From Spinellus fusiger (taxonomy: Eukaryota > Mucoromycota > Mucoromycetes > Mucorales > Phycomycetaceae), in assembly GCA_025094145.1 (NCBI GenBank), contig JALLLS010000013.1, positions 124,001-188,000 of the forward strand: a stretch of DNA of 64,000 nt, given 5' to 3'. Every line of letters begins with the position of its first letter. Positions within the stretch are counted from its first letter, which is position 1. Shown here one piece after another: positions 17,251-29,605 of the stretch. A program made the translations under genes and the position numbers. The notes under the pieces are model-generated. The model did no database searches. It was not told the origin of the DNA and saw nothing but the letters and a program-made list of their open reading frames with translations.

Positions 17251-19647
17251 CTTTTCAATAATAAAATAATAGTAAAAATAGTTAGTTCAAAATGTGTTAA
17301 TGTATTAATGTACTCTATGTGTGTATCGTATTACCCTTGCACTGGCACCTTATTCTTGCCTTTGTACAGGATTCACTGGGTTTATTAAAATATAAAAAAT
17401 AAACTGACTAACATGTCAGACATAACAACCATACACTCACCAGATCACAACTGTTGGTTTATATGCCATACAAGGGCAAACAAGTTAAACAGGATAGAAG
17501 TTCTGAAGAACAACAGACAGTGTGTTTGACATGTATTTATATCTGAGCAGAAGAGAACAAGACGAGATTTCACAAGTCACTTGCTTAATCAGAACTACCA
17601 AAGTAATGCAGACTACAACAACATTTTAGAAAGAAAAAGAATTCCTTAAAGAACAGTTGCCTAGTTACCCGTTGTGATCAAATCGTGTGTTATGCTCCTG
17701 TTCATGTACCCTCTTTGATTTCCCTAGACTAGCCTTTGTATCCAAACTTCTATTTCTTTGTCCCTGCTAGAGACCAAATATCTATACATTTATCTCTTTA
17801 GTGGTCCTGTTAATAATCTTAGTGCCCTTTATTACATAATATAGGGTATACTCTTTAAAGTTACATAGTATAGATTTTAAGGCTACTTATATATATATCT
17901 CTTTACGCTATAAGGATCAAAGTTATACGATAATAACATATCAGGGAATTCAGAGATGGATTCCCTTATCTTGTCCTATATATGTTTCAAGGGAAAAGAG
18001 AAACCTTATTTACAAAAAAAATCACTTTCTGGAATTCTATGCCCTTGAAATACAGGACCAATATTATACACACTATAGGATAGGACAGTTATCCTTCCCA
18101 GTCTGCTTGGATGTTCTATGAAAATCATAGCTATTACTTGAGAATAGTTAAATAGTCAAATTCATAGTAAAAAAAAATAGAAAACTAATATAAAAGTGTA
18201 GTCATCTACATATTTAATAAGATAGACTTTAATCCAAACAGCTTCCTAGAGTATAAAAAAATAAGCTTTAAGGACTTGGACAGCTGACTGTATCTTGTTC
18301 TCAACTTTTTTTCTTTCTATATTCCCATATTGGTGCCATTATTATTACAACTACTAGTTTGCCTTCTGTCACTCCATACCCTTCTCTTTTCTGTCAATCT
18401 CCGTACGAGTAACCAGCCTTAAGAGGTCCTGTGTGTCTCTTGTCTCATAGCAACAGAATCTTTTTTGAATATAAAAGAAAATATATGAACAATGAGATTA
18501 TATTATTTCTTCGGTTGGCTAATGTGCTTGAAAAGAACCTTTTCACTGTCTGTCTGTTTGAGCATTGATTATGGACTGCGCAATTAAACACTATAGAGTT
18601 AGATAAAAGGAGGAAGTAAAACTGACATTGCAACTCAATCATTGAATTTATTGTCTAACATGTGCTATCTTTAAGCCCACCCTATTTGCAACATAGCACT
18701 GCTTAGGAAAGATGTATTACAAAACACACTGAATTAACTCTAGTGGTCACTGTCCATAAAATAGAACCAAACTTACTTATATTAAGAACTGCATAACCAT
18801 TCATTGAATACATATTCATAATCACCTCAATTACCTTATTGTAACTGGTATTAACAGTGGTGCTTAATGATTACAAAGTATTGTTTCTAATACTGGGCTT
18901 TAGGCTCAAGGCAAATAGTGTGAATTGTTTGACTTGTGAATTTTGACTTGCGAATTTTATGAGTGAAGACTAAAATGTATACATTACCAGAATAGAGAAA
19001 GAAAGATTATTATTTGTTTTGATATTCCCCTCCTTTTGTTATTTCCCACACTGCACATACAACTTAATATTTAAGTACTCATAAAGATGAGCATAAATAA
19101 ACAAGGCAATGTGCCATTATTAACAAAGCAAAACAATAGAAGGAATTGATAGACCCTACCAAGGACTATTCTTGAGATAAAAAGGTAAGTAATATCTTCA
19201 TTTGGGCTTGAGCTCATTGCAATCCACAAAACACTCATTGTATTGCTATTAGGCAAGTAAAGACTCTTCTCAAGTCAGTCTTAGATAGTCTTTTACAAGG
19301 TCAATGGTGTCTAGGGTATAGTCCTGAGCATAAATATCTATCTCCCAAGGATAAAGCACAAGGCTTTTAGGGTATATATTCTATTGCTATGAGGGAGTGT
19401 ACTTAGGCAGTAGCTATGGTCATAATATAGTATTATCTATGATATTACAATAAACAATATTATTTATAAACAATATATTCTATTGATAATATAATTTGAT
19501 ATTGAGATATCCATAAAAAGAAATAATAATTTGGATACTTGCAAACCTTTGATTTTAAATACAGTTCCATAAAAGGGATTTTTTTATTGTGATGTAAAAG
19601 GAAGGAGCTATCACTGCTTAAAGGCCAGAAAAGTCTCCTGGTGTGTA

Positions 19648-22255
19648 GACTATAACTGTTTAATGTACGCTTCTTGTACGAACAAACCTCTTCTGAGTTC
19701 TTACATGATCGATTTGGCTTGGATAAGTTATTATATGTTTCTTTATTTATGAATAAATAATATCAAAAGAGGTCTATTGAAGCCTAAGCTAGTATTTAAG
19801 ACATAGACTACGGAGAATTTGCTACTCTTAAAAATTTGAATGAAAACAAGTAAAAAAAAACAAAGTTAAATTAATACGTCTCGGAATTTTATAGCATTTT
19901 TCCGAGAGTAGAATCATTCTCAGGATATTACAACTCACTGACTTGCAATTACTAAGGTTAACAATCCTAACATACAGTAATATGCATCCATTCTAAGGAA
20001 TAGCAAGAATTTATGTTTGTATTTCTGCTTGGCTATTATATAATCACGTAACAACACTGTTGTACTGACCTTTAACTCTGCCTTTCTTGTTAAAACTAAT
20101 GTTGAGCAATACTCGTCAAACAGACAGCTGTTAGCAAATTTTACAAAAGAAAAAAGACTTAATACTTCAGAATTGTTCAATAAACATGATGACTTCTCTT
20201 CTACCTCTGCATAAAAAAAGTTCCTAATTTCTTTATTATTATTTCACTTATTCTTCTAGGCAGGCCGATTAAGAATACAACTATAGTATCAATAATGACT
20301 CGAAAATTATTTGTACCTCAAAATAAAATCAGTTTTTTTTTTAAAAAAAAAAAGGCATCAGCTGAAAAAATCCCTTTTCAAGAAGTTACATAATCACTCA
20401 TTAGTAAAAAAAACTTATTGGTAGTTGACTTGGCAAGTTTATTTGACACTTGATCACCTTTTTCAGCAATACGTTACTAGAAAATTTAACTTAAAAAAGG
20501 CTAAAAATGTCTTTTCACCTTCTATCTCTTTTCATCAACAAGCCAGTCTATTTTTCTAACACTTGTCGGAGAATCACAAAAGCAAACCTAAGAGAGAGAT
20601 TTTTGGATAATAAAACACTTACGAGTACAATATCTGACGCTTGTAATAATGTACTTATCATTGACTTGAATGGCCTTTGTTGTTGCTCTGATTTGAAATT
20701 TGATGATTATTTTAATAATAATAAAACCTTAAAATTGACACATTTTGTCAGAAAATGCGTGCCAACATATTTCTAAGAATGATGTATTTATAATTCTCGA
20801 TAAGACAAGTGACTTTAAGCTTGTTAATATATTGGATTTTTTTTTGTCCCAAGAAATAATGCTTCAAGATATTAAAAAACTAATAAAGTGATTATCAAAT
20901 GTAGTTACAACACTTTAAGTTCCAGATAGTTTCTATTCTTTTATATATTTCTATATTAATTATTGATCTTTGATATTATTAGATCTTTATTATTTCTATG
21001 CTTTTCGACTTAAATCCTTTTTAAAAAAAATCACCGTCTTATAATAATATAATTAGTCTCATTACCAAATTAATGCATATTTTAATTGAAAAAGTATGTA
21101 AAACCTGAAGTATTATACTTATCACTACTAGTCTGTTTACCCTTTTTAAAAGAAAACTTTATATAACTTTTTACAAAGTGCGACAGTAATAAAGATTTAT
21201 TACTAAATCATAATATAAAAATAAGGGTGTCAATTCGGAGATTTGATTACGAGAGAAATCCATTTATTGTTTTAGTGTCTTGTATTTCTTTGCTGACACT
21301 AATAACTTTCAGATCTCACTTTATATTACAATACACGATTTATTATGTCAAAATTAGATAGGAAAATGAAATATTCAAAAAGTGAAAATACTTAAAATTT
21401 TAAGTAAAAGAATCCTATTTTCATAAGGTTAGTTATATTCTGACTAAACGTCATAGGAAATTATGATTCAGAGTATAATCGTGGCTTCTCATTTATTCCT
21501 CCTTCATTAAAATATGCAAATGACAAATATAGTAATACTGGGGTAATCAAATCAGGGCTTGAGGTTATTCTCTCGAGACCATCTATTTTTTTTGAAAGTC
21601 TCGATTTGAAACCAAGAACAATATATATTTGTATGCTTATACATTAGTACATATCTAATGGCACAATCAATAAAGGGAATCGCATTTTTCAACACACATT
21701 TATTATGTGTAGCCTTCAACATTATATATAAGTCTCAATATTTAACTTTACAGCTCAATACATGATCAATTTCCTTTGAAACATGTCACTTACTAGCATT
21801 TGAATGTTGATGCATTATAGAAAGCATAGCTAATTGTTTTACATACTTTCTACATTTTGTGGTATCTGATACCAACAGTTCTTATATACGAAAAAAATTG
21901 CTATGAGTTTATTGAACTATCATGCTGAGTCGATATCTCCTTTACTAAGCATTTTTTTATTTTTGCTATAAAACAAAATTAACTCTTCTTTTAGTTGGGG
22001 TGATATCTCCTTAAATTTCATATTTAAATCATATCCTTTTTGTCTTTTACATTGTTACAAAGTCTCCTGCCATTCAAAGCTGTAGCGCCAGAAAAAGACA
22101 GAAATGGTGATATATTGTCAAACAACTCACAGATCACATGCATCTGGATTTTTTAATCAGATTTCATTATGAGAATATCTTGTGAGTCCTTATTATTTCT
22201 TTATTTGGTAACTGTCTGTGTCTGTAGCTATAGCTGTAAGCTCTTTTCTCTCAAC
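19648..22255. other. Gene-poor AT-rich stretch
   Basis: One 89-codon frame at 20507-20776 (+) is unrecognised. A piece around 20750 (AAAATGCGTGCCAACAT) resembles 28266-28282 (AAAATACGTGCCAATAT), hinting at shared ancestry with other relics. Nothing further is supported. Confidence 0.35.
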
Positions 22256-22264
22256 ACAGCTAGG

Positions 22265-22302
22265 TCACATGACCTACCATGTTCCTTGCTTCATCTATAA
22301 AA
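22265..22302 (+). promoter_or_regulatory. Promoter-like remnant: CACATG plus TATAAAA
   Basis: TCACATGACC at 22265-22274, then TTGCTTCATCTATAAAAGATG with TATAAAA at 22296-22302. The arrangement and wording match the promoter at 23064-23090 about 800 bp downstream, suggesting a duplicated promoter whose gene has been lost. Confidence 0.45.
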
Positions 22303-23063
22303 GATGTGCCAGAAAAAAACTATTACAATCTCTACTTGGCTTGGCTATTTTTTATAAGCCTACTAAAAATAGAAAAATGATATAATCATTCTGTTAATTT
22401 ATCCAGAGTATTACCAAAATCAATTTCTTGGATGAATATTTTACACTGAATAAATGAATTTATTAAGCTACCTCTCATAATCATTACAAACACTAACTCA
22501 TAATAACAACATATTTTATTTTAGTAGATCATATTTTATTTCTACTCAATATCTAGTGGTCTAATCTATTTAAATATAGAAAGAGTTATTTCACTGATAC
22601 CATGAATATAATAAAATGGCTTTTTTTTAGATTAGTACATACATTCCTATTTTTTTTGACAGTTCCATTAAGCTGTGAAGAATTACAACCGAAATTGAAA
22701 TCATATTAAAGTTCGAACATAATCTATTTTACTTATATTGCTTTTTTTTATTTAGCTATTATTATATTGAATCCAATGAATATTTCATGAGGGCTTTTGA
22801 TATACATATAAAGCTTCTCAATTAATTCGGAATAAATAATATGAATAAATCCTCTTCCTTTACTCAGTTCACGTTTATGGTTACTGAATCCTTTATTTTC
22901 TTTTATTTATACTATAATACTGAACTTATTTTGATGAACTCTTTTCAAAGCTATTACCTTGATGTGCCTAAAAATTTATTCTGAGATCGAATACAAGGGA
23001 TATAACACATCCATTTCCATTCTGCCTCTTTTGGCCCATAGAATAAAATGTTCTATTAAATGT

Positions 23064-23090
23064 CACGTGGCCCTTGTTTCGTCTATAAAA
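23064..23090 (+). promoter_or_regulatory. E-box plus TATA box upstream of the MATH-BTB gene
   Basis: CACGTG at 23064-23069 and TATAAAA at 23084-23090, about 135 bp before the proposed ATG 23225. The spacing suits a core promoter. Inferred from sequence only. Confidence 0.5.
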
Positions 23091-23224
23091 AGATACTGAA
23101 TATCATTATAATTGATATTCTATTATTTCTATTCTCAACATAGGTAAAATATCAACAAAGATTATATTGAATATAGTGCGCTATTGAAAGACCTAAAAAC
23201 TGGACTCACATTATATAAGCTCTA

Positions 23225-25151
23225 ATGACTAGAGGAACAGTTGTATTTCAAGCTTTTACACATTCTTGGTTAATTCCAGAATGGTCATCTATTCCTAGAG
23301 GCCATAGTTTTAATAGCCAGAAATTCCAGGGCAAAAATTACCAATGGTAGGCCAATAAGTAAATTTACTGTCAATAGCTGTATCACTCTAATTCAAAGCA
23401 TAAACTATGTATAATCTAGGTATCTTGAAGTAAGAAGCTAGAAAAATACGAATCAGACCATAATTCAAAATTTATGTATTGAACAAATTCGCTAAATAGG
23501 CTCATAAAGGTGTGGGAGTTAATAACGAGGTAATACATAAGAATGTGTGATAGAAGGTTCTTTATTTTACTTATTTAACCTGACTATTAAAATAGCATGT
23601 TGGAATCTACCTTCACTGCGGAGGAACACTGTTTTCAGGAAGCACAAACGAATTAAAGCCTATAATCGAAGCTGAGATTAGCATATTACCACCAAAAGAT
23701 GCTTTTGTGAAATCTGCAATAATTGGTAAGATAAGGTTCATCAAGCTATGATACATCTACAAATATATTCACTATTTGTTAGCCAAGAATGAATACACTT
23801 ACGATCTAGGTAAGCGGAAAAATATTAATTATAACTTAATTTAACTGTGACACATTACAGATAAAGATAAAGGAGTGGGATTTCAAAAACTTGTATCTAT
23901 AACAGATATTCTTAAATATCTTGACAAGGACACGCTTAATATTTCCGTTAAAATAGAAGAGATAGAGCCTCGTCACCTGAAAGTGAAAACAATTTCTTTA
24001 GATCAGACACATCTTCAGTTTGACAGTGAAAAGGTCTTACAATTCCATGATGTCTCCATTCGTGTGTTCGAAAGCGAAAATGAAAATGAGGACATATCGA
24101 ATAGCCAAGTTTTTCACAGCTCAAGGCTGATTCTAGCTACGGTATCTTCATTTTTTGAAGAATTATTTACAAGCGGCATGAAAGAATCTTCGGAAAAAGA
24201 AATAATTCTTCGAGGAGTCCGCCCCAAAGTATTTGAGAGAATTCTGCAATTTATCCATAAGAACAAAGCCGATATTAAAGGCGTATCAGATAGTGCCGAG
24301 TTAATGAAAGAGGCAGATAAGCTTATGATTAAAAGACTTATATTAGAAGTAGAGAATTATCTTCAGCTAAGAATAAACCATGACACTTTGTGGAAGATAT
24401 GGGAGATAGCAGGTAAGTCAACATCAAACATTTACAAATATTTTTTGCCTCACCAATAGTATATTGTTGCATATATAGATAATTATAATTGCAAAGATTT
24501 GGAAGAAAATTGCAAAGAATTTCTGAGAGACAACTGCACTAAACTATTTACTGATCCTGAATGGATAAATGTCAAAGCAAATGTCGCTATAAAAGCTCTT
24601 CAGATAAATAATCTTAAAAAAAAGTTGATGAAGGTCTATTTTTTGAGGCTGTTCTTTCGTGGAGGCGAAACAACATTGATAAATTTGAAGACGGTGGAAA
24701 ACGGCATACATACGAAGCTGATCCTGAAGATGAATCTATAACTTTGCGAAATATACAGTCAAAAATAAAAATAAATTCTACAGGGAATGAACAATTAAAT
24801 GCTAACATTCCCAAGGACAACAGCCAGCCCAAAACATGTGGGCGTAAGGAAAGAATAATTGAGTGGAAAAGACTTAATAGTACATTATGTCAAATAGACC
24901 AAGCTTTTGCAGATATGATATACTGTATTCGATTTACACAAATGGAAGTCGATTACATTGAAGATTATGTAGAGAGCGATGCAGATGTAATGCGTGTTAG
25001 AGGAATCAATTATTTGGTAAGTAAAAATTAAATGCAAATTTCTATGCTTACATCTAATTTTTAATGTTAGCTTAAAGAAACATATCGCTTTAAGCTCAAG
25101 AGAAGAATGGATCATATCGATGAAGAGTTAAAGTGTCGAGTTATTGGGTAG
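23225..25151 (+). CDS. MATH-BTB-BACK (SPOP-like) protein, possibly decaying
   Basis: Proposed exons: 23225-23346, ~23593-23725, 23861-24412, 24479-25016 and 25071-25151. The MATH half shows FTHSWLIPEWSS, LHCGGTLFSGS and GVGFQKLVSITDIL...DTLNISVKI. The BTB core has QVFHSSRLILATVSSFFEEL then EIILRGVRPKVFERILQFI. A BACK-like helical part follows (LFFEAVLSWRR). Such proteins are usually substrate adaptors for CUL3 ubiquitin ligases. Two defects: the exon 1-2 junction is one base out of phase, and an A8 run at 24615-24622 shifts the frame inside the BACK region. Either this is a young pseudogene or the sequence has homopolymer errors. The exon 3 frame (23861-24412) is long and clean. Confidence 0.65.
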
Positions 25152-26949
25152 AATTCACAAAGTATTTTTTAAGTATTTTTAACTTTAAGTCTTCATCAAA
25201 ATATTACAATGAAGATAGATACATAAATTATAATAAATTATCTTTAAGCTTGTCGTCAATGGGTTGTTAATCCAAAGGAAATCCGGTCAGTTAACAGGTA
25301 GTTAAACTCTGATGTTTATTCATTCATAATAAAACGTCTTTTATACTTTTCTACTACTAGTATTTAGCTTCAGGGGTATGTTATTGAATACTATCAACTA
25401 TCATCATCCCTTAGTATTCGATAGCATCCCCTTCTCAGTTTAGTAGTCGTAGTTGATATTTCCAAAAGAGTGGTAATTACAAATATAGAAAATATCTTTA
25501 TGACAAGCTCATGACTTTTTTTATTGAGGCATACTGCTTCTATTGAAATAATTCCAATTTTATTGGCTACTTCTTAACTATTTATGTTGAATATTTATAA
25601 CTGTTTTATTTTTTCTTAGTCTTTGGTGCTCTTGACCATCTACTCCGCTTTTACATTTTTCATATTCCCTGTCATCCCGATCTTCCCGTTGTCTCTCTCT
25701 TTAGCTGTGTGATGTTCGCTATCTGGAGACACCACTAGGCCTTTATTTTCGACACCACTCCTTTTAACCCTGACCATATTCTGACGACGGCAGATTGATT
25801 GGTTTCCAAGCTACAAGCCGATTTGGACTTGGATAACTAATTGAATTATAAAACACAAAAAAAAGTTGTGATATTTCCTTATAGTGAATTCACAATAAAA
25901 ACGAACACTGCTCCCTTACAAAAAAAATCCTAGTCTTTGGTAAAAGGTCATTGTGCTATTTGGCTCTTTTAGATTTTCTTATTTTCAATTGATCATTAAT
26001 ATACTGTCTGTGCTTATTACCAAATAATTTATAATAGAACAAGAAAAATTCTATTAAAACAATCAAGATAGTAGTGGATCTATAATTTACCAGTTTAATT
26101 TCACGATGAAGGGATAATTGAGTGGAAAAATAAATTCTCATACTGAGTCAAATAGATTGAATGCCTACAGCAATGTTTTATTGAATTAAGCTATTGCAAA
26201 TAGACATTATTTATATTATAAATTATTTTTTAAATGGTAATAAATTATAATCTCCTAAGAATTTGCTTAAGCATTTTGTAATAGCTTCAAGAGGCATACC
26301 GTTACAAGCTTATGAATAATGTAGAGAATTCTGACGGAGTTAGTTTTGACAAGGCCTTGAACAGTCGATATAGGGTTTTAATTTAAAATCGAATAATTAA
26401 AAAGATTAGACAAATGTCAACAGTTTGATTAGATATATTTTTTATAGATATAAACCAGATAACTTTTAGATGATCACTTATATTTTACCTGAATTGTGGT
26501 TCTATTTTAGCGATAACTAAAGAGAGATTATTCTTTTTCAAGCTTGATTCAAAAGCATCAAGAGGTGAAGAGCGTTCATGTCTTAATGTCTATCTATGAA
26601 AACTTGCTAAATGGCCAGATGATTGTCTTAAACTTTCAATAGTGTGTCCAAAATTTAATACTACATTCAATTTTCTGTCATAGAGTTGATAAGAGTATGT
26701 CTCTTTCATCGATGCATTATTACTAGACTTCAAGCAATTTTGATGTGTACATCTTTCAAAACAAAATAAATCGTTAATATAACTTTACTGATATAAGACT
26801 ATATCAAGAGATTATGAATGTGCCTTTAAAGTCTGAAATACTCAACTCTAAGATATTTGCTTCATTGAAAAGGTCGAACATTTAAGCATACCCTTATATA
26901 TAAAGGAAATAGTTTACCATCTTCATGAACTTTATTTTTATTTAGCATA
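25152..26949. other. AT-rich intergenic, no gene seen
   Basis: No coding family, RNA gene or terminal repeat was recognised in these 1.8 kb. Confidence 0.4.
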
Positions 26950-27231
26950 CACACCAGGAGATTTTTTTGGCCTTTAATCAGTGACACAATCATCCCTTTA
27001 CGTCCGAAAATATTTTGCTTTTTATGGAACTGTATTTAAAATCAAAAGGTTTGCAAGTGTCTAAATTATTATTTCTTTTTGTGGATACCTCAATATCAAA
27101 TTATATTATCAATAGAATATATTGTTTATGAATACATCTTGATTTATTTTTGCTCCTTTTCAAATCGATGTCATTTTTAAACAATTGTATTTCGACTATT
27201 TCTTTTTATATCCTAAAGACCTCCTGGTGTG
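26950..27231 (-). mobile_element. 282-bp MITE of the CACACCAGGAG family
   Basis: Terminal inverted repeats CACACCAGGAGAT / ACCTCCTGGTGTG, flanked by TA on both sides (26948-26949; 27232-27233). The interior is the reverse of the MITE at 28877-29154 and close to that at 50867-51149. Non-coding; a deletion derivative of the larger TIR element in this window. Confidence 0.85.
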
Positions 27232-28876
27232 TAGCTTATATCATGCGAATAATAGTTCTCAGTTATATCAATAGCATGTTATATTTGAGCATCAATTTTA
27301 TTACTACTTACACTATTTTTGAATAATATTAAGACAATATTTTTAATAATAATAATAATAATAAATCTGCATGTTTTTGAGCTCAAAATAAAACTTAGGG
27401 TGTTTTCGCTCATAAGACTTATTTTTCAGATACATATTGTAAATTGGTCATATTATATTGAGAATCGCAAAAACAATGGATCATGGTAATTAGTAAACGA
27501 GATGTATCTTCTAGATTTATCTGTTTCTATTCATATTGGAACTACTGGATAAAAAACTACATATTCCTGGACTAAAAGAAAGTTCCAATGGATTTAATTC
27601 TATTCATGTGATTGCTTAATTTACTCCTAACAATCTGATTGAATCTAGGGCCAATATCCCACTCAATAATTTTTTAATAACTACTAAGTTTCTATCTTTA
27701 TGCTCTTTTTGATAATCTAAGGATCCTGAGAGTGTCAAAAGCTGTCATTGTAAGTCTTCATAAATCTTTCAAATGACAGTGAAACATGGAAATAAATCCA
27801 GTTTATAACTTTGTAGAGATATTTTTATCTTTCATACCCACTTTTCGTAAAAAGAACAAGTATTGTTCCTGTTTATTCATTATTTGAATATTATACTGTA
27901 ATATCTGACTAGTGAGATTTTTGACAAATGTCACAGAAGTGTGACAATTATTTTTTTGTGAGAAAATCGATAAGGCTTCTTCCCTAGAGAAAACGCCCCG
28001 AAAATAAATAAAAAGGTTAGGATATTTTTAAGATCTTAATCTCACAGTGAAAATTAAATAAGTAGAATCCAATGAAACAGTTATGACTATTCAGAAAAAG
28101 TAAGCTAAAGAGAGAAATTCTTTTAAAAGAACAGTCTTTATATTGAGTCATCTAAAAAGTCCTTGTGGATGCTATGTATTAACCATAAACCTATTTAATA
28201 AAGAATTCATTTTGGGACATTTATTACCGTAAAGTATTGTTTTTTTGTCCCTAACTTATTTTAAAATACGTGCCAATATCTTCCGAAAATAGTGTACCTG
28301 TATCGAAAATGAAGAAAAGAAAAGAATTTCTTTAAAGTTATGGAGTAGTGTCTATAAAAATTATTCCATATGAATCACGGAATATGGCTGTGGTTCCATC
28401 TTTTCTTTTAACTGTTCAAAATTTAGATAGAATATAGCTATCACACTAATTTAGTTTGCATAATGTAACTCTATCATTGCAAGAGTAAAAATAAGCAAGG
28501 AAATTGAGACGCTAAGAGTCTTTTGAACTATGATCTTGAACAGATAATCCAATATAAGAGCTCCATGATTGTCTAAGTTTCCTTTCAACATCTTCTTTAA
28601 AAGAAAAGCCATGAGAAAAATTCGTGATAAAAGTCCAATACAGCCTTTCTACTGTCAATTGTTTTTTTTTGTTCGGATTTTTGATCAATTGAAAGTGGAA
28701 AGACTCTAATACACTACTTCAATCTAAAATGAGACTTTTTATAGACAAAATGACTTAAAAAATGGGAGGGTTTCTTATAAACAAATGTGAGCATGAAAAT
28801 TTGATGCGACATTTCAGACAAAATAAAATATTTATTAAACTCTTTTGCTATTTCTTAGAGACAAATCTTTAATATA
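27232..28876. other. AT-rich intergenic, no gene seen
   Basis: Contains an (AAT)n run near 27343-27363 and no recognisable coding sequence. Confidence 0.4.
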
Positions 28877-29154
28877 CACCAGGAGGTCTTTAGGATATAA
28901 AAAGAAATAGTCGAAATACAATTGTTTAAAAATGACATCGATTTGAAAAGGAGCAAAAATAAATCAAGATGTATTCATAAACAATATATTCTATTGATAA
29001 TATAATTTGATATTGAGGTATCCACAAAAAGAAATAATAATTTAGACACGCAAACCTTTTGATTTTAAATACAGTTCCATAAAAAGCAAAATATTTTCGG
29101 ACGTAAAGGGATGATTGTGTCACTGATTAAAGGCCAGAAAAATCTCCTGGTGTG
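28877..29154 (+). mobile_element. 278-bp MITE of the CACACCAGGAG family
   Basis: Left end CACCAGGAGGTCTTTAGG, right end CTCCTGGTGTG, each next to TA. The left ~100 bp matches the left terminus of the Fanzor-bearing copies A and B. The right ~110 bp matches their right terminus, so this is an internal deletion derivative. Confidence 0.85.
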
Positions 29155-29605
29155 TATGCTAAATAAAAGACAAGTTTTTTCTATGTTTTCACTATAAATA
29201 TTGGTATCTATCTCTTCATTTTATCCTCTGAATCTTGACAGTGCTAAGTGTACTACATCACAATAGCATGTCAGATCATCTGACAATAATGCATATAGGC
29301 ATTCCTTAGATGTAAATAATAAACTTTAACTTTTCTTTAGTAAATACTCCGTGGCCTCTTTGTAAGAACATTGTTAGCATGAGATGAAAGCGGTGAGTCT
29401 TCAATAACTACTAAATATAATTATATAGAGTACGAGTTCCTATAATAATAGGTTTTTATTTTATACAAAACATTCTACTATTTACTTATTGAGAGTTTAA
29501 ACTCTACATATCATATATTTACGAATCTATAGCTACAAAAGTAAGGTATGCAGATCGAAAGGTCATCCAGGGTATATAATCATACATTGCTTCTTGCACC
29601 TCAAC
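29155..29605. other. AT-rich intergenic between MITE and UCH gene end
   Basis: No feature supported; serves as the 3' flank of the deubiquitinase gene. Confidence 0.4.

Larger units (their letters stand above)
16577..19645 (-). mobile_element. TA-flanked TIR element, Fanzor-bearing copy A (3.07 kb)
   Basis: Ends are CACACCTAAAGATC on the left and CTCCTGGTGTG on the right, each flanked by TA (16575-16576 and 19646-19647), as in Tc1/mariner-type target duplication. The left 1.25 kb matches copy B (49243-50604) closely. The right ~1 kb (18633-19645) matches the remnant at 61689-62663. The final ~200 bp (19450-19645) matches the MITEs at 26950, 28877 and 50867. A Fanzor-like coding remnant lies inside on the minus strand. 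No DDE transposase was recognised within it. Confidence 0.72.

Noticed and set aside
20507..20776. 89-codon frame as a gene
   Set aside because: No recognisable domain, AT-driven composition, no clear promoter or introns. Probably chance or a very old relic.
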